This document shows, piece by piece, positions 6,949-17,288 of a stretch of DNA of 36,841 nt. The notes under the pieces were generated by a model. The model saw only the letters and a list, made by a program, of their open reading frames with translations, ran no database searches and had not been told where the DNA came from. Numbering within the stretch: position 1 is the first letter of the stretch; every line of letters begins with the position of its first letter. The DNA is from Sutterella wadsworthensis 2_1_59BFAA (GTDB lineage Bacteria; Pseudomonadota; Gammaproteobacteria; Burkholderiales; Burkholderiaceae_F), in NCBI RefSeq assembly GCF_000297775.1, contig NZ_JH815521.1:1-36841 (forward strand). Direction: 5' to 3'. The position numbers and the translations under genes were made by a program.

Positions 6949-9591
6949 TCAGCTCAGGCGCCTGCCGCCGGCATCAGGAATGCCTGCGTACTTCATGGTG
7001 GCGTACTCGATCTTCGAGACCGAGCCGCAGCCGTCGTGCCTGAAGGCGCTTTTCTCCTCCGCATCAAGGAAGCCCACGATGTAGGGGGCGTAGTTGGCGA
7101 GCGTGTTGAGGTCGATCTGAAGGAGTTTCGAGGACGTGAGGTTCTCGTCCATGCGTTCGCTTGTGCCGAGGAACACCCAGCCCGAGAATGCCCCGTCGGG
7201 CTTCCTGCGGTAGAAAATGCCGATGTCCTCACCCTTCTGAAGAACGCCCGGCGTCACCCAGGCATAGGCCGTGGCCATCGGACCCTCGATCATCGGGCGG
7301 ATCTGGCTCTTGGGAATGAGCGGGCGCCATTCGGCCGAGGCGCAGCAGTCTTCTCGATCAATCGACACGGGCCAGAAGTTCGTCTTCTGCAGGCGCTCAA
7401 GAAGCTTCTCATGGCCGTAGAGCGCGGCAAAATCGCACTCGTTGGCGTAGAGCGGCACGAGCTCATATATGGCGATCGAGTTGAGCGAGGCCGAGACGGC
7501 GTCCCAGGCTTCGCAAAGGCACATGCCGGCAAACGGCGTGTTGGGGAACGTGGGCGAACTGGTGCACGTGACCATGTAGCCGGGCTCGGGCATCTTGCCT
7601 TCCTGGTTCATCTGACGTGAGATGGCGTCAAGAAGAAGCACTCTCCAGTCGCTTGCGTTGATTTTCTTCACCTCTTCTGCGGGGGCGGCAATCGTGAGCA
7701 CGGACAGCTTGACCGCATCGGCCTCTTCGTTCGTGATCGCTCCGGAGACTTCGGCCTGGGCGCCATCAATCACATGCTTCATCGCCAGTTCGGCCACGGC
7801 CACGATGCGCACGATGTGCTTGTCTACAGGATGAGAGCAGACCATGATGGCGGGGCCGTTCGGGTTCGGGATCATGCGTTCGACCTTGAGGTGCGACTTG
7901 TCGAGCTCAGCGACGGTGCTCTTGTTGAAGAAATCCTTGATGGAGTCGTGATCCTTGAGAATGGTTTCAATAATCGCGAGGTTCCGACGAAGCATGTTCA
8001 GCTCGGACTGGGTGCCGTAATACCCCTGCGCCTCGGCCTGCTCGATCAGGTTCCTGGCGTATTCGTCGAGGAACTTCCTCGTCTTGGCTGCGACCTTTTT
8101 CGCCTCGTCGTAATCTTCGGCAAGAACCAGGCACCTGAGCATCAGGAAGAACCAGTCGGCATCCCTGCCCTCTTCGGGCAGGGCTTCAAGAAGGCCCCTG
8201 GCCTTTTTCACGCGGTCTTCCTTGCTGCCGAAGCTACTCTCGAGGATCTCACCTGCGGCCGCCATGGAGACGAGTTGGCGAAGCATGCCCCACTCAGGCT
8301 TGATGTTATTGACGAAAGTGTCAATCACCGACATGTCACCATCCTGCTTGAAACCTTCGACGACGTACGTGAAGAGCAGCAGCCCCGTGTCGACGGCAAA
8401 ATGCTGCTCAATGTTCCCGTCAAAGAGCAAGCGCGCAGCCAAGGATGCGGTATGGCGCGCCTCCTTCCAGTTACCCTTCAGCTGGAGCAGACCGCAGACG
8501 AGCGAGAGCCTGATGAGGTTGCCGTCCTTGTTGTTGCCGGAAACATCCAGAACTGCCTCAAGTTTCTGCGGGTCCTGCATGTCAAGTGCGGCACGCGCGA
8601 TGAAATCAAGCTCGACGCGGCTGAAGTTGTCGAGAGGAATCGGCGACGTCACTTCGAGAATCGCGCGCTTGCCCTCGTCACCGCGCTCATACTGGCTGCG
8701 CATCCACTCGATGCGCTCGGCCTTCGTCAAGTCGAGTGCGTAGTCCCTCGGCGTTTCGTCGCAGAGCCGGTCGCCTCCGGTGACTGCGGCACGGCACATG
8801 ACCGAGAGAGTCAGCACGCCGTCGCTGTCCTCAAAGTCGACCACCGAGTCGAGACCGTCCTCAAGCGTTTCGATCATCTCGGCCTTGTTGCCCAGCCTGC
8901 TCAAAATGACGGCCGTAACCTGGTAGGCCCTGGGCGCAGACCCTCCTGCCACGAAGTAGAGACCGAAAGTCTCGAGGGCCTTGCTGAGGTTCTTCTCGAA
9001 GAGTTCATGATCCTCTTCCTCCTTGAAGAAGCCCTGGAAGGCCCATGTCTCGGCCATGTGACGAAGAACGAACGGGTCTTCCATCTGCTCTTCGAAAGTG
9101 AGCTTGTTGAAGAGCTTTTCGGCCTTGTCTTCCTTGTGTTCATACAAGGCACGGATGATCTGAAGGGTGTGCTTGCGAGCCTTCACCAGGCTGCGAAGAT
9201 CATATCCGTAGGAGTTGCCTTCGACCTTCGCCAAGCTCTCGGCTGCCTTGAGGTGTGCGGCAGCGTTGTCGACCTCGTTCCTGAGCAGGTACGATTCCGC
9301 ACAGAGAAGATGCACCAGACCGCACTCGCCGCCGCATTCAAGGATGTGCAGACAGATCCGGTTGAAGTTGTAGACGTCGGCGCAGTGCTCCGTGAGGCTG
9401 AGTTCCATGGAGGCGGAAGCGATCCAGGGAATGATGACGTCAAGAGCCTCAAACATCACGTCCTCGGTGTCGGTCTGCTCGAATCGAGCGGTCAGGTCGC
9501 TGTAGGGCTTCTCCCCTTGAATGATCTTCAGGGCTTCCTGCCGGTCAAACGTTCTGCTGGGGCAGTTCCTGGATATCCGACTTCCCGTCAT
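6949..9591 (-). CDS. large TPR-like protein with C-terminal DUF2185 (Imm33-like) domain
   Basis: An 880-residue soluble protein with no signal peptide or membrane segment. Residues about 60-560 are helical and repeat-like (AESYLLRNEVDNAAAHLKAAESLAK, LRHMAETWAFQGFFKEEEDHELFEKNLSKALETFG), suggesting tetratricopeptide-type solenoid repeats. The last 90 residues (from about 788; SGWVFLGT, ENLTSSKLLQIDLNTLANYAPYI, FLDAEEKSAF) resemble DUF2185, a domain related to Imm33 immunity proteins. Role unknown; it could be a scaffold or an immunity-type protein, but no toxin gene is adjacent. Its ATG has GGAG 9 bases upstream. The 3' end is abutted by a truncated tnpB. The domain calls are by eye. Confidence 0.7.
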   Translation of the reverse strand: MTGSRISRNCPSRTFDRQEALKIIQGEKPYSDLTARFEQTDTEDVMFEALDVIIPWIASASMELSLTEHCADVYNFNRICLHILECGGECGLVHLLCAESYLLRNEVDNAAAHLKAAESLAKVEGNSYGYDLRSLVKARKHTLQIIRALYEHKEDKAEKLFNKLTFEEQMEDPFVLRHMAETWAFQGFFKEEEDHELFEKNLSKALETFGLYFVAGGSAPRAYQVTAVILSRLGNKAEMIETLEDGLDSVVDFEDSDGVLTLSVMCRAAVTGGDRLCDETPRDYALDLTKAERIEWMRSQYERGDEGKRAILEVTSPIPLDNFSRVELDFIARAALDMQDPQKLEAVLDVSGNNKDGNLIRLSLVCGLLQLKGNWKEARHTASLAARLLFDGNIEQHFAVDTGLLLFTYVVEGFKQDGDMSVIDTFVNNIKPEWGMLRQLVSMAAAGEILESSFGSKEDRVKKARGLLEALPEEGRDADWFFLMLRCLVLAEDYDEAKKVAAKTRKFLDEYARNLIEQAEAQGYYGTQSELNMLRRNLAIIETILKDHDSIKDFFNKSTVAELDKSHLKVERMIPNPNGPAIMVCSHPVDKHIVRIVAVAELAMKHVIDGAQAEVSGAITNEEADAVKLSVLTIAAPAEEVKKINASDWRVLLLDAISRQMNQEGKMPEPGYMVTCTSSPTFPNTPFAGMCLCEAWDAVSASLNSIAIYELVPLYANECDFAALYGHEKLLERLQKTNFWPVSIDREDCCASAEWRPLIPKSQIRPMIEGPMATAYAWVTPGVLQKGEDIGIFYRRKPDGAFSGWVFLGTSERMDENLTSSKLLQIDLNTLANYAPYIVGFLDAEEKSAFRHDGCGSVSKIEYATMKYAGIPDAGGRRLS

Positions 9592-9922
9592 TCGATGTCT
9601 CCGTTTTTGATTGCCGTCGTGGATTCAGAGGGTCGCCCCGATCGTCGAGGCGGATCCGGTATTATAACAAAGCACACAGGATGCCGATTCCTTTATGCTC
9701 TAATCGTGAGCATTTTGTGCAGATCGGAGCCTCTGCGGTAGAGACGTTTCACGGGGCTGGCCTGAGGGCAGCCGCAATACGTTTTGCAACGTCTCGTTTT
9801 GGCCGCCCGGCACCGCTTCAGGTAAAATGTATTATCGATGGCATGCCGTGCGTAGAGGGCGTTTCAGGAGCCCGCCTCACGGCAGAAGCCTGCCCGCAAC
9901 AAGTCAAGAAGACAGGCCCTAC
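9592..9922. other. intergenic between divergent genes
   Basis: Divergent promoters are expected. A minus-strand TATAAT reads at 9666-9661, about 70 bases before the large gene, but lacks a clear -35. No RNA gene or repeat was recognised. The region just before 9923 is open in frame back to 9827 but shows no protein-like composition. Confidence 0.3.
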
Positions 9923-10378
9923 ATGCGAATCGGATCCTTCATCGTCATCGTGCTCTCCCTCATCGCGACAGCCTTTTCCGTCGCGGTCACCGCAGTTGGT
10001 TGGGAGCGCATCCTCTTTTACACGGGATGGATGTCCTCATCCTTCGTCTACCCCGCCTCGATCCTTCTCTACATTCTTCTCTTCGGCCTCGCCATGATGC
10101 GCTGCAGGACGATCACCCGTGCTGCGGGCGCCTCTCTCATCGCCTCCATCGTCGCCCTCCTCGTCTGTGTCTTCATCTCGGCCGTCGACCAGTACTACGG
10201 CGGCCCGCTCGTCGCCATGATGACCGGCTGGTTCGGCATGGAGAGCATCATCGTTGAAGAAACCTCGCTGAACATCATCGCCGTCCTGGGCGGCGTCCTC
10301 TGGCCCCTTCTCTACACCGTTACCCTCTTCATCGCCACCCTCTTCACGAAGCGCAGGGTGCCGAGGTACCTCAAGTAG
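9923..10378 (+). CDS. small polytopic membrane protein of unknown function
   Basis: A 151-residue protein with four hydrophobic helices: SFIVIVLSLIATAFSVAVTAV, YPASILLYILLFGLAMM, ASLIASIVALLVCVFIS and a C-terminal LGGVLWPLLYTVTLFIATLF, ending in the basic TKRRVPRYLK, so the C-terminus is probably cytoplasmic. I do not recognise the family. The start at 9923 was chosen because it begins the first membrane helix; the longer frame from 9827 adds 32 non-membrane residues. The Shine-Dalgarno is weak. An intrinsic terminator follows at once, so it is a single-gene unit. Confidence 0.65.
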   Translation: MRIGSFIVIVLSLIATAFSVAVTAVGWERILFYTGWMSSSFVYPASILLYILLFGLAMMRCRTITRAAGASLIASIVALLVCVFISAVDQYYGGPLVAMMTGWFGMESIIVEETSLNIIAVLGGVLWPLLYTVTLFIATLFTKRRVPRYLK

Positions 10379-10399
10379 CCGCTCGCCACATTCATGCAA

Positions 10400-10432
10400 G
10401 GCCGCAGGTTCCCATTTCCTGCGGCCATTTTG
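10400..10432 (+). terminator. intrinsic terminator of the small membrane protein gene
   Basis: A perfect 9-bp stem (GGCCGCAGG/CCTGCGGCC) with a 9-base loop, followed by ATTTTG. Confidence 0.75.
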
Positions 10433-10433
10433 C

Positions 10434-10997
10434 CGACCGCCTTTTACCTGAAGAGTGCACCTTTCGAACCTCAACGCACTTCGGTCACGCCTTCCAATCC
10501 ATTCGGGCATGTTCTTGAGCGCCAGATATGCCTTCCCTGCCACGCAGCTCAGAAAGCATGCCCTGACATGTCGTCCACAATGAGGGATGTTTCTTGCACC
10601 ACGGCACTGATTCATTTCATCAGGCATTTGTCTATCCGGCAATGGCACAGTCGCACAAAAAAAACTATCCCGAACGGAATCAGAATAGGCGCATCCCGGA
10701 ACCGCATCGCTGACTGTCGGCATCAAGCGAATCACAAATTATCGACCATTCCCCGAGAATGATCCCTTTAGGTTAGTGTTGCAAGCAAGCCACACCTTCA
10801 AAAAAGATTTGTCAATTCATATCAACAGCACATTTTCGTTTGTTACACAGTGATAATCAATTGAAATTAACTGCCCCCCAAGAGTAAGGGTTTACCCTTA
10901 TCGGAGGGTAGTGTGTGTAGAGCCGAAACTGTGTACCGCGTATTCATCACAACCGATGGACACGTTCAAAAATCTCGACATGCAACTGGAGATTGTA
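10434..10997 (+). promoter_or_regulatory. leader region of the autotransporter
   Basis: No gene of its own. The last 200 bases become AT-rich, with a GATAAT-like box near 10850-10856, and a TAAGGGT/ACCCTTA inverted repeat around 10884-10900. A long 5' leader is plausible for the autotransporter starting at 10998. The actual promoter is not certain. Confidence 0.3.
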
Positions 10998-11719
10998 ATG
11001 AACTCGACATTCAAAGTTGTTTTCAACAAGGCGCGTGGTGCCCTGATGGTGGTAAATGAAGCCACATCCTCCGTCCAGGCGAAGGGAACGAAGACGGTGA
11101 TTGCGGCCGCCGTGACGGCACTGATGGCCGGCGGTACGATGGCCGGCGACCTCACTTATGACTCGATCGTCAAAAACGAGGGAACGTTCAAGTTCCTCAA
11201 CGGCAAGGGTGAGACAACGCATATTCTGACCAACGCCAGCGTTCCGCAGCTTATTGTTGACCTTAACAATGCAAAAGATAAAGGTCTTTCCGTCATAATC
11301 GAGGCCTTGGGGCAGTTTAACGAGGAAAACAAGACCGGCACCGTGTTTGGTTATGCCGGCGGCCAGAACTACATGGAAAAGAGTAGTCATGACTTGATGG
11401 GAATAGCAGCCGAGGTCACTGATAACAAGACCTACAAGCACATCATTGAAATTATGCAGAAGCAGTTCGAGCCTCTGGATTCGAACTCGATCCTCATCCT
11501 TGACAAGGGGACGCATACGATTATCGGCGACGCGGAAGATAATACATCCCCGATTGTTTTGGGAATGGTAGGCGCTGACCGAGTGCTCAATCCTGCCCTC
11601 AATCTAGCTCTCGACAAAAATGAGATTGGCAAGCAGGCTTCACGCTCTACGGAAATTGTCCGTCATGGCAACTCTGTTGTTGAAATCGAATCCGGCAACG
11701 TTATCGGCGCGATCGGAGC
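10998..11719 (+). pseudogene. autotransporter, 5' part (ESPR signal and passenger start), split by IS256
   Basis: This is the N-terminal third of a type V secreted surface protein. It starts with an extended signal peptide region (ESPR; FKVVFNKARGALMVVNEATSS) followed by a hydrophobic stretch VIAAAVTALMAGGTMAG, a signal cleaved near residues 50-52. The passenger follows. The ATG at 10998 was chosen because the ESPR begins there and GGAG lies about 7 bases upstream. At 11720 an IS256-family element begins; the frame runs on into it and stops at 11783. Joining 11719 directly to 13218 gives one uninterrupted frame of 1504 codons with the 3' part, so this is one gene cut by a recent insertion. 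Without excision, it would give a secreted fragment with no barrel. Confidence 0.88.
11712..11719. repeat. target site duplication, left copy
   Basis: ATCGGAGC immediately left of the IS256 inverted repeat, identical to 13210-13217. Eight-base duplications fit the IS256 family. Confidence 0.9.
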
Positions 11720-11779
11720 GAGAGCGTCAGAAATTTTGTGTCCATGGGATAATCGGAGCCCGCCAATCGGGTGCATCCA

Positions 11780-13078
11780 ATGAACACGAATACCAAACGC
11801 AATTCTCGTAAGAAGTCCACCAACCCCCTCGATAACCATATCGACCAGTACGTTTCCGAGCTTCGAGCATCGGGCCGCCCGCTGGGCCCCGAAGCCTTCT
11901 CCGAGGCCGTCCGTACCTTCTCCCAACGCTTCGTCGAAGCCATGCTGCAGGGAGAAATGGATGCCCATCTCACAGGCTGTCAGCCCACTGAAACGCCTCC
12001 TGAAGAGGTCGCCGCTGACGAGCTTCCCCAGCTTTCCAACAAGCGCAACGGCTTTAGCCACAAGACCCTGAAGACCGAGTTTGGTCCTCTGCCGCTGAGC
12101 GTTCCGCGCGACCGACAGAACACTTTCGACCCGATCATCGTGCCCAAGCACAGCCGCTCGTTCGGCAAGATGGACGAGCAGATCATCGCCATGTACGCCA
12201 GGGGCATGAGCACCCGTGACATCCAGGCCTTCATCGACAACCTCTACGGGGTGGACATCAGCCCCGACTACGTCAGCAAGGTTACTGACAGAGTGCTTGA
12301 GGACGTCCGGGAGTGGCAGAATCGCCCGCTCGCAAGTGTGTATCCCGTCGCTTTCTTCGACGCCCTTCGAGTCAAAATCCGCAGCGGCGCAGCCGTAAAG
12401 AACATGGCTGTTCATCTCGGGATTGGTGTTCGCACGGACGGTACGCGTGAGGTTCTGGGCATGTGGATCGCCGAGAACGAGGGCGCAAGCTTCTGGGCGA
12501 GCGTGTTCAACGGGCTCAAGGCCCGAGGCGTGGAGGACATCCTCATCGCCGTTACGGACGGCCTGAAGGGCATGACGGAGGCTCTTGAAACCGTGTATCC
12601 GCAGACCCTCCACCAGACCTGCATCGTCCACCTTATCCGCGCATCCACCTCATTCGTCTCTCAGAAGGACAGGGCGGCCGTATGCAAGGAGCTGAAGCCC
12701 ATCTACCAGGCAGTGGATGCCGACGCTGCAGAACGCGCTCTGGAGCGTTTTGGAAGCACGGACATGGGCAAGAAGTATCCAGCCATCATCCAGATCTGGG
12801 AACGCGCCTGGGCGCAAGTGATCCCGTTCTTCCAGTTCCCGCCAGAGATCCGTACACTGATCTATACGACCAATGCGATTGAAGGGCTAAACCGCGCTGT
12901 CAGGAAGGTGATCAAGACGCGCACTCTATTCCCTAGTGAGGACGCAGCCCGGAAGCTGATCTACCTGGCTATCATGAATTTCACGACCTCCTGGAAGCGT
13001 GCTACAGCCAGGTGGTCTGCTGCCATGCCTCAGTTCGCTCTGCTGTTTGGCGAGCGCTTTACAGGTGCCATGGAGTAA
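11780..13078 (+). CDS. IS256-family (mutator-type) transposase
   Basis: A 432-residue DDE transposase. The catalytic residues are Asp194 (AFFDALRVKI), Asp260 (AVTDGLKGM) and Glu368 (TTNAIEGLNR), with the family's C/H motif CIVHLIR at about 281-287. The protein is full length and appears intact, so the element is probably mobile. I prefer the ATG at 11780 to an in-frame GTG at 11771. A partial related gene lies at 36614-36841, differing near the C-terminus (PKWAAAMPQ versus ARWSAAMPQ). IS256 elements are known to switch surface functions in other bacteria by reversible insertion. Confidence 0.95.
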   Translation: MNTNTKRNSRKKSTNPLDNHIDQYVSELRASGRPLGPEAFSEAVRTFSQRFVEAMLQGEMDAHLTGCQPTETPPEEVAADELPQLSNKRNGFSHKTLKTEFGPLPLSVPRDRQNTFDPIIVPKHSRSFGKMDEQIIAMYARGMSTRDIQAFIDNLYGVDISPDYVSKVTDRVLEDVREWQNRPLASVYPVAFFDALRVKIRSGAAVKNMAVHLGIGVRTDGTREVLGMWIAENEGASFWASVFNGLKARGVEDILIAVTDGLKGMTEALETVYPQTLHQTCIVHLIRASTSFVSQKDRAAVCKELKPIYQAVDADAAERALERFGSTDMGKKYPAIIQIWERAWAQVIPFFQFPPEIRTLIYTTNAIEGLNRAVRKVIKTRTLFPSEDAARKLIYLAIMNFTTSWKRATARWSAAMPQFALLFGERFTGAME

Positions 13079-13147
13079 GACAAGGGGTATGATTAGACTA
13101 CCCGCGCTATCGCATCAGGTCTGGCATACTGCATCACAAAAAACAAA

Positions 13148-13169
13148 GGGCAGCCTCGTTGGGCTGCCC
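13148..13169 (+). terminator. stem-loop inside the right end of the IS256 element
   Basis: A perfect 8-bp stem GGGCAGCC/GGCTGCCC with loop TCGTTG. It is conserved in the second copy near 36435-36460. No U-run follows, so it may be structural or reduce read-through. Confidence 0.5.
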
Positions 13170-13209
13170 CTGGAATAACCTCCCCAGACACAGAAATCCT
13201 GACACTCCC

Positions 13210-13217
13210 ATCGGAGC
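13210..13217. repeat. target site duplication, right copy
   Basis: ATCGGAGC, identical to 11712-11719. Removing the element plus one repeat restores the autotransporter frame. Confidence 0.9.
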
Positions 13218-16200
13218 TAGTTCCGCCGTCAACATTGGCAGTGGCTTGACGATCTCCAAGAAAAAGAGTTTAGGACCTGTCGAGATCACAGGCTATGTTT
13301 ATACCAATGCAAGCAACACCACGACGACTCTCAACGGCGATTCCATTCTGAACGTCAAGGGTACGGGGTGCGTTGCCGGTGCCTTCGCAGGTGGATCGTC
13401 CATTGCTGTTTTTGACGGCGTTTCCAATTCCACCGTGACGGGCAACTCTTACTTCACCCTCAACAACTCCAAGGGTAACGAAGCCCATGGCTCCATCAAC
13501 ACTCTTGCTGCCGGCATTGCCGGCGGCGGTCTTGCGATCGGCATGGCCAGTGGCGACGCCGTGTCCAAGGTCGAGGGCTCCACTGTCATCGATCTTCAGA
13601 ATGGTCTCGCAGCAGGCGTCATGGGCGGCGGCATGGCCCTTTCCGTTGACGGCGGCACGATGATGGATTTTTTCAACGGGACGCTTGATGCGGAGAACGA
13701 TGCCTTCAAGCCCATCAACGAACTGGGCAAGAAGATCTCCGAAAAGCTGAAGGGATTCAGTCCTGAACTCACAGAGACCGTCAAGACGGAATCGGGCACG
13801 GCTTTGGCCGAATCGCACGACATCACCATCAAGGTCGGCACCGGCATGACGACGCTCGGCCTTGTGGGCGGCGGGATTGCAGCGACCTATCAGAACAACC
13901 ATCCTGCTTCTTCGGCAGTCAGTACGGCCAAGGCTGACAATGTCACGATCCTTCTCGGCGGCAACGAAGCAAAGCCGGATCAGACGTTTGACGTCGCCTG
14001 GAAGAGCGGTCTTATCAGTGCCATCAAGAATTTGGGTGCCTCCGGTGGCAAGGCCAAGGTTGACAAGGTCGTCGAATTTGCCACGGCCATTGACGATTAC
14101 GACGGCGCTACCATTGGCGTTCTCGGCGGTGGCATTGCCCTTGGCTATGACGACAGCGTGCGTGGCGATAATGGCGAACATTCGCCCAAGGCTGACGCTT
14201 CCGTGAAGAATGTCGGCATCCAGGTCAACAGCGGTTACAACGTTGCCCTCGTTGCCGGCGGGTTCGCGGTTGGTTCCGGTCACTCTCTCACGGGCAAAGA
14301 CGTTCTTGCTTCTGCCAATGTTGATGAGGATGTTCTCGTCAACATCGCCGGCGGTGAAACGATCGGCCTGATGGGCGGTGGTGTTGCTGTCTGGACGGGT
14401 TCCAAGGAAGCCCATAAGGGCCTCGGCGTTCAGGCGAACGTTGACAATGTAACGTTTAACGTGATGGGTGGCTCCGTCGACGGTCTCTTCGGCGGCGGTC
14501 TCGCTGTTGACGATTCCAACCCTGAGGTTGGTGGTGTCTATGAAGACGCCCGCAACGCCGAAGCCAATGTCGGCAATGTCAACATCAACGTTGCCGGCGG
14601 CAAGGTCGGCCGTCTCCATGTTGAGGTCTTCAACGAGGTCGAAAATTATCCCAGCGGTGAAGGCAAGGATACGCCTGACATGAAGCTGTACCTCAAGGCC
14701 GGGCTCAAGGCCATTCAGGACGGCAAGGCTGCCATCGTCGGCGGCGGCATGGCTGCGGGCAACAGCATCGCCATCGCTGAAGATGGCTCTGCCAAGGATG
14801 CCGCGGGCGCGCGTGTTGAAGTTGCCAACATCAACATCTCCGGCGGCGTCATCGGTGAAGAAAAGGCCGGCATGCAGGGCAACATCTATGGCGGCGGCAT
14901 CGCCTCCACGGGTGGCACGACCTGGGTCGGCACGTCCAACATCACGGTTGCCGGCGGTACGATCCACGGCGACATCTACGGCGGCGGCCTCTCGATCGGC
15001 GGCAACTATGGCAAAGGTCATGAGTGCTACAACGACGCCCTCTCTGCGGTTGACACGACCAACATCACACTCGACGCCGGCAGCCTGAATGGCAACGTCT
15101 ACCTTGGTGGTCGCGTGCTTGAGGAAGGCGCCAATGCCAATAACAAGGGCAAGGCCAATGCAACTGTCGCTGCTGGCACGCTCACGATCTACAAGGACTT
15201 CAAGTTCTTGAAGGCCGACGCCGTCATCGACGGTTCCGGCGCTGATTCGGCAACGCTCAACTTCGTGAACGGCTATGACTTCTCCAAGACTGAAGCCTCT
15301 GAAGTCGCCCTGCTCGATGGCTCTGACCGCATCGTGATCAAGGGCTTCGACAAGCTCGAGTCCGGCGACCTCGTTACCGGCGCAGACTATGACATGGGCG
15401 GCAAGACCAGCGTCGAGGTCACCGGCAATTACGAGTTTGGTGCAATCAGTAGTGCCAACGATTCGCAGACGTTGACCGTCAAGGAAGGTGGTGCCCTCGC
15501 CGTTCAGTCTACGGTCGCTCCTACCAACAAGTTCGTGGTCGAGGAAGGCGTTCTTGCTCTTGGCACAACCGCCAGGACTTCTGACGCCCGCGACGGCCTC
15601 GGCAAGTACAACGAAAAGGCCGGTCTCTACCTGAGCGGACAGGTCAATCTCGCCAACGCCAGCATCAACGTTGGCGAGACCAAAGCCAAGAATGGCGTGA
15701 ACATTGGTTCCAACGGCACGCTGATTGTTGATGCCTCTGTTGATGACGGTCAGGAAGGCAATCTTTCCACCGACGTGACCGGCAAGATCACTGGCGAAAA
15801 GGGTTCCACGATTCATTACGTGCACGTGGCCGACAAGGGTGTCGTTGAGGTCGAACATGAAGGCTTCACGACCGTCACGGTCGACAACCTCCTCTACAAG
15901 GTTGTCAAGGTTGAAAACGAGGACAACCAGTACACGTTCAAGATCGCCACGGGTTCCGAACTCGCCGGTACGGGCCTTGAACACTTTGACGGCGCTGCCC
16001 TTGACGGCATGGCCGACAACGAAGTGATCGGTTCCCTCCTTGACCAAGCCAACACTGCCATCACGTCCGGCAGCCAGCGCGAAGCCCGCCTCAACGGCGC
16101 CCTCAACCTCGCTACTGCGGGTGGCGTCCAGACGGCCGGCATTGAAGCCGCCACGATGGGCATCGACCAGGCCACGAAGCGTGCTGCGCTCACCAACGTC

Positions 16201-17007
16201 TTCCTGGACGGCTGGACGGGTTTCGCTGAAGTGACGGGCACCTCCCTCAAGATGGGCGGCGACTCCGGCGCTCTTGAAACGAAGACCGAGCTCGGCGGCA
16301 TCACGGTCGGCGGTGAATACACGATGGGCGACATGACGTTCGGCGTCATGGGCAACTTCGGAACCGGCGACGTTGAAGGCGAAGGCGACAACGACGGCGT
16401 CAAGAACGACGTGGACTACTACGGCGTTCAGGGCTACGCTGCCAAGCGCATGGGCCAGTTCAACCTCGTTGGCCAGATGGGCCTCATGACGACGAAGAAC
16501 GATGTCACGTCCGCTGACGGCGACTCCGCCGACATCGACGCCACGATCTTCACGATCGGTGCCCGCAGCGAAATGGCCTTCCAGATCAGCAAGTCCTGTC
16601 AGGCTGTTCCGTACGTCGGTCTCAACTACCTGCGCGTCGCCACTGACGGCTACAACACCGCCAAGGGCCTCTCCGTGGATGACATGGACCAGAACCTCGT
16701 GAGCATGCCGATCGGCGTGGCCTTCTCGGGCAACATGGACCTCGCCTCCGGCTGGACGCTCCGTCCGACGGTCGACGTGGCCTATGTCCACACGTTCGGT
16801 GACACGGACGTCGAAGCCACGACGAAGTTCGGCGCTGCCGCCATCAACACCAACCTCGACGTCTGGAGCGAAAACGTCGGCCGCGTGGGCTTCGGTCTTG
16901 AAGCCCGCAAGGACGCCCTCTCCTTCGGCGGCCAGATCGGTGGTGCCTTCGGCGACAACGACCATCGCGAGTTCTATGGCCAGCTCAACATGAAGTATCT
17001 CTTCTGA
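13218..17007 (+). pseudogene. autotransporter, 3' part (passenger repeats and beta-barrel), split by IS256
   Basis: About 1262 residues continuing the protein begun at 10998. The passenger carries many repeats of a glycine triplet turn (GGGIA, GGGMA, GGGVA, GGFAV) alternating with beta-strand-like NVxINVxGG stretches, as expected of a parallel beta-helix. The last 270 or so residues (from FLDGWTGFAEVTG) form the autotransporter beta-domain, ending ...LNMKYLF with the terminal aromatic residue needed by the BAM complex. An open frame extends back into the element to 13159 without a natural start. Separated from its signal peptide, this part should not be exported unless the element excises or an internal promoter and fusion exist. 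A strong terminator follows. Confidence 0.88.
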
Positions 17008-17070
17008 TACTGATCGTCTCCCTCTCCGCCGCCTTCTCCCTCTCTCCATCCGGGGCGGCGGGGATCCCCG

Positions 17071-17106
17071 CCTCCGGCATCCTTCGGAATGCCGGAGGTT
17101 TTTTGT
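17071..17106 (+). terminator. strong intrinsic terminator of the autotransporter gene
   Basis: A 10-bp perfect stem (CCTCCGGCAT/ATGCCGGAGG) with loop CCTTCGGA, followed by TTTTTT. Confidence 0.9.
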
Positions 17107-17288
17107 ACCCGGCATTCCGCACTTCGACGATCTGCAGGATTCGTCACCGGCTACCGCATGGCTTCGCGCTCCGCAGAACCCTTCATCAGCTCAGGTCCAT
17201 CGAGGGGTACACTTGAACAATCAATCCAATCCAACCGATCCCTACTCCACTCACTCCAGCCGAAACCAATAGGAAGAGGAACCGCCTC

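Larger units (their letters stand above)
11720..13209 (+). mobile_element. complete IS256-family insertion sequence (1490 bp)
   Basis: The element carries one transposase gene and is bounded by imperfect inverted repeats of about 28 bases (left GAGAGCGTCAG..., right, read inward, GGGAGTGTCAG...). It lies between two ATCGGAGC direct repeats, showing simple transpositional insertion. A GGGCAGCC/GGCTGCCC stem-loop (13148-13169) lies just inside the right end. A related copy begins at 36395. Confidence 0.9.

Noticed and set aside
7774-9741. 655-codon plus-strand frame over the large gene
   Set aside because: Antisense shadow; the minus-strand frame is longer and has a proper start and Shine-Dalgarno, with repeat-like and domain-like content.
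13159-13217. start of the 3' autotransporter frame at 13159
   Set aside because: This stretch is the IS256 right end, not native coding sequence; the frame just happens to be open through it.
13270-17115. 1281-codon antisense open frame over the autotransporter
   Set aside because: It mirrors the low stop frequency of the GC-rich, repeat-rich coding strand; the composition is not protein-like, and the sense strand has an unmistakable beta-barrel.
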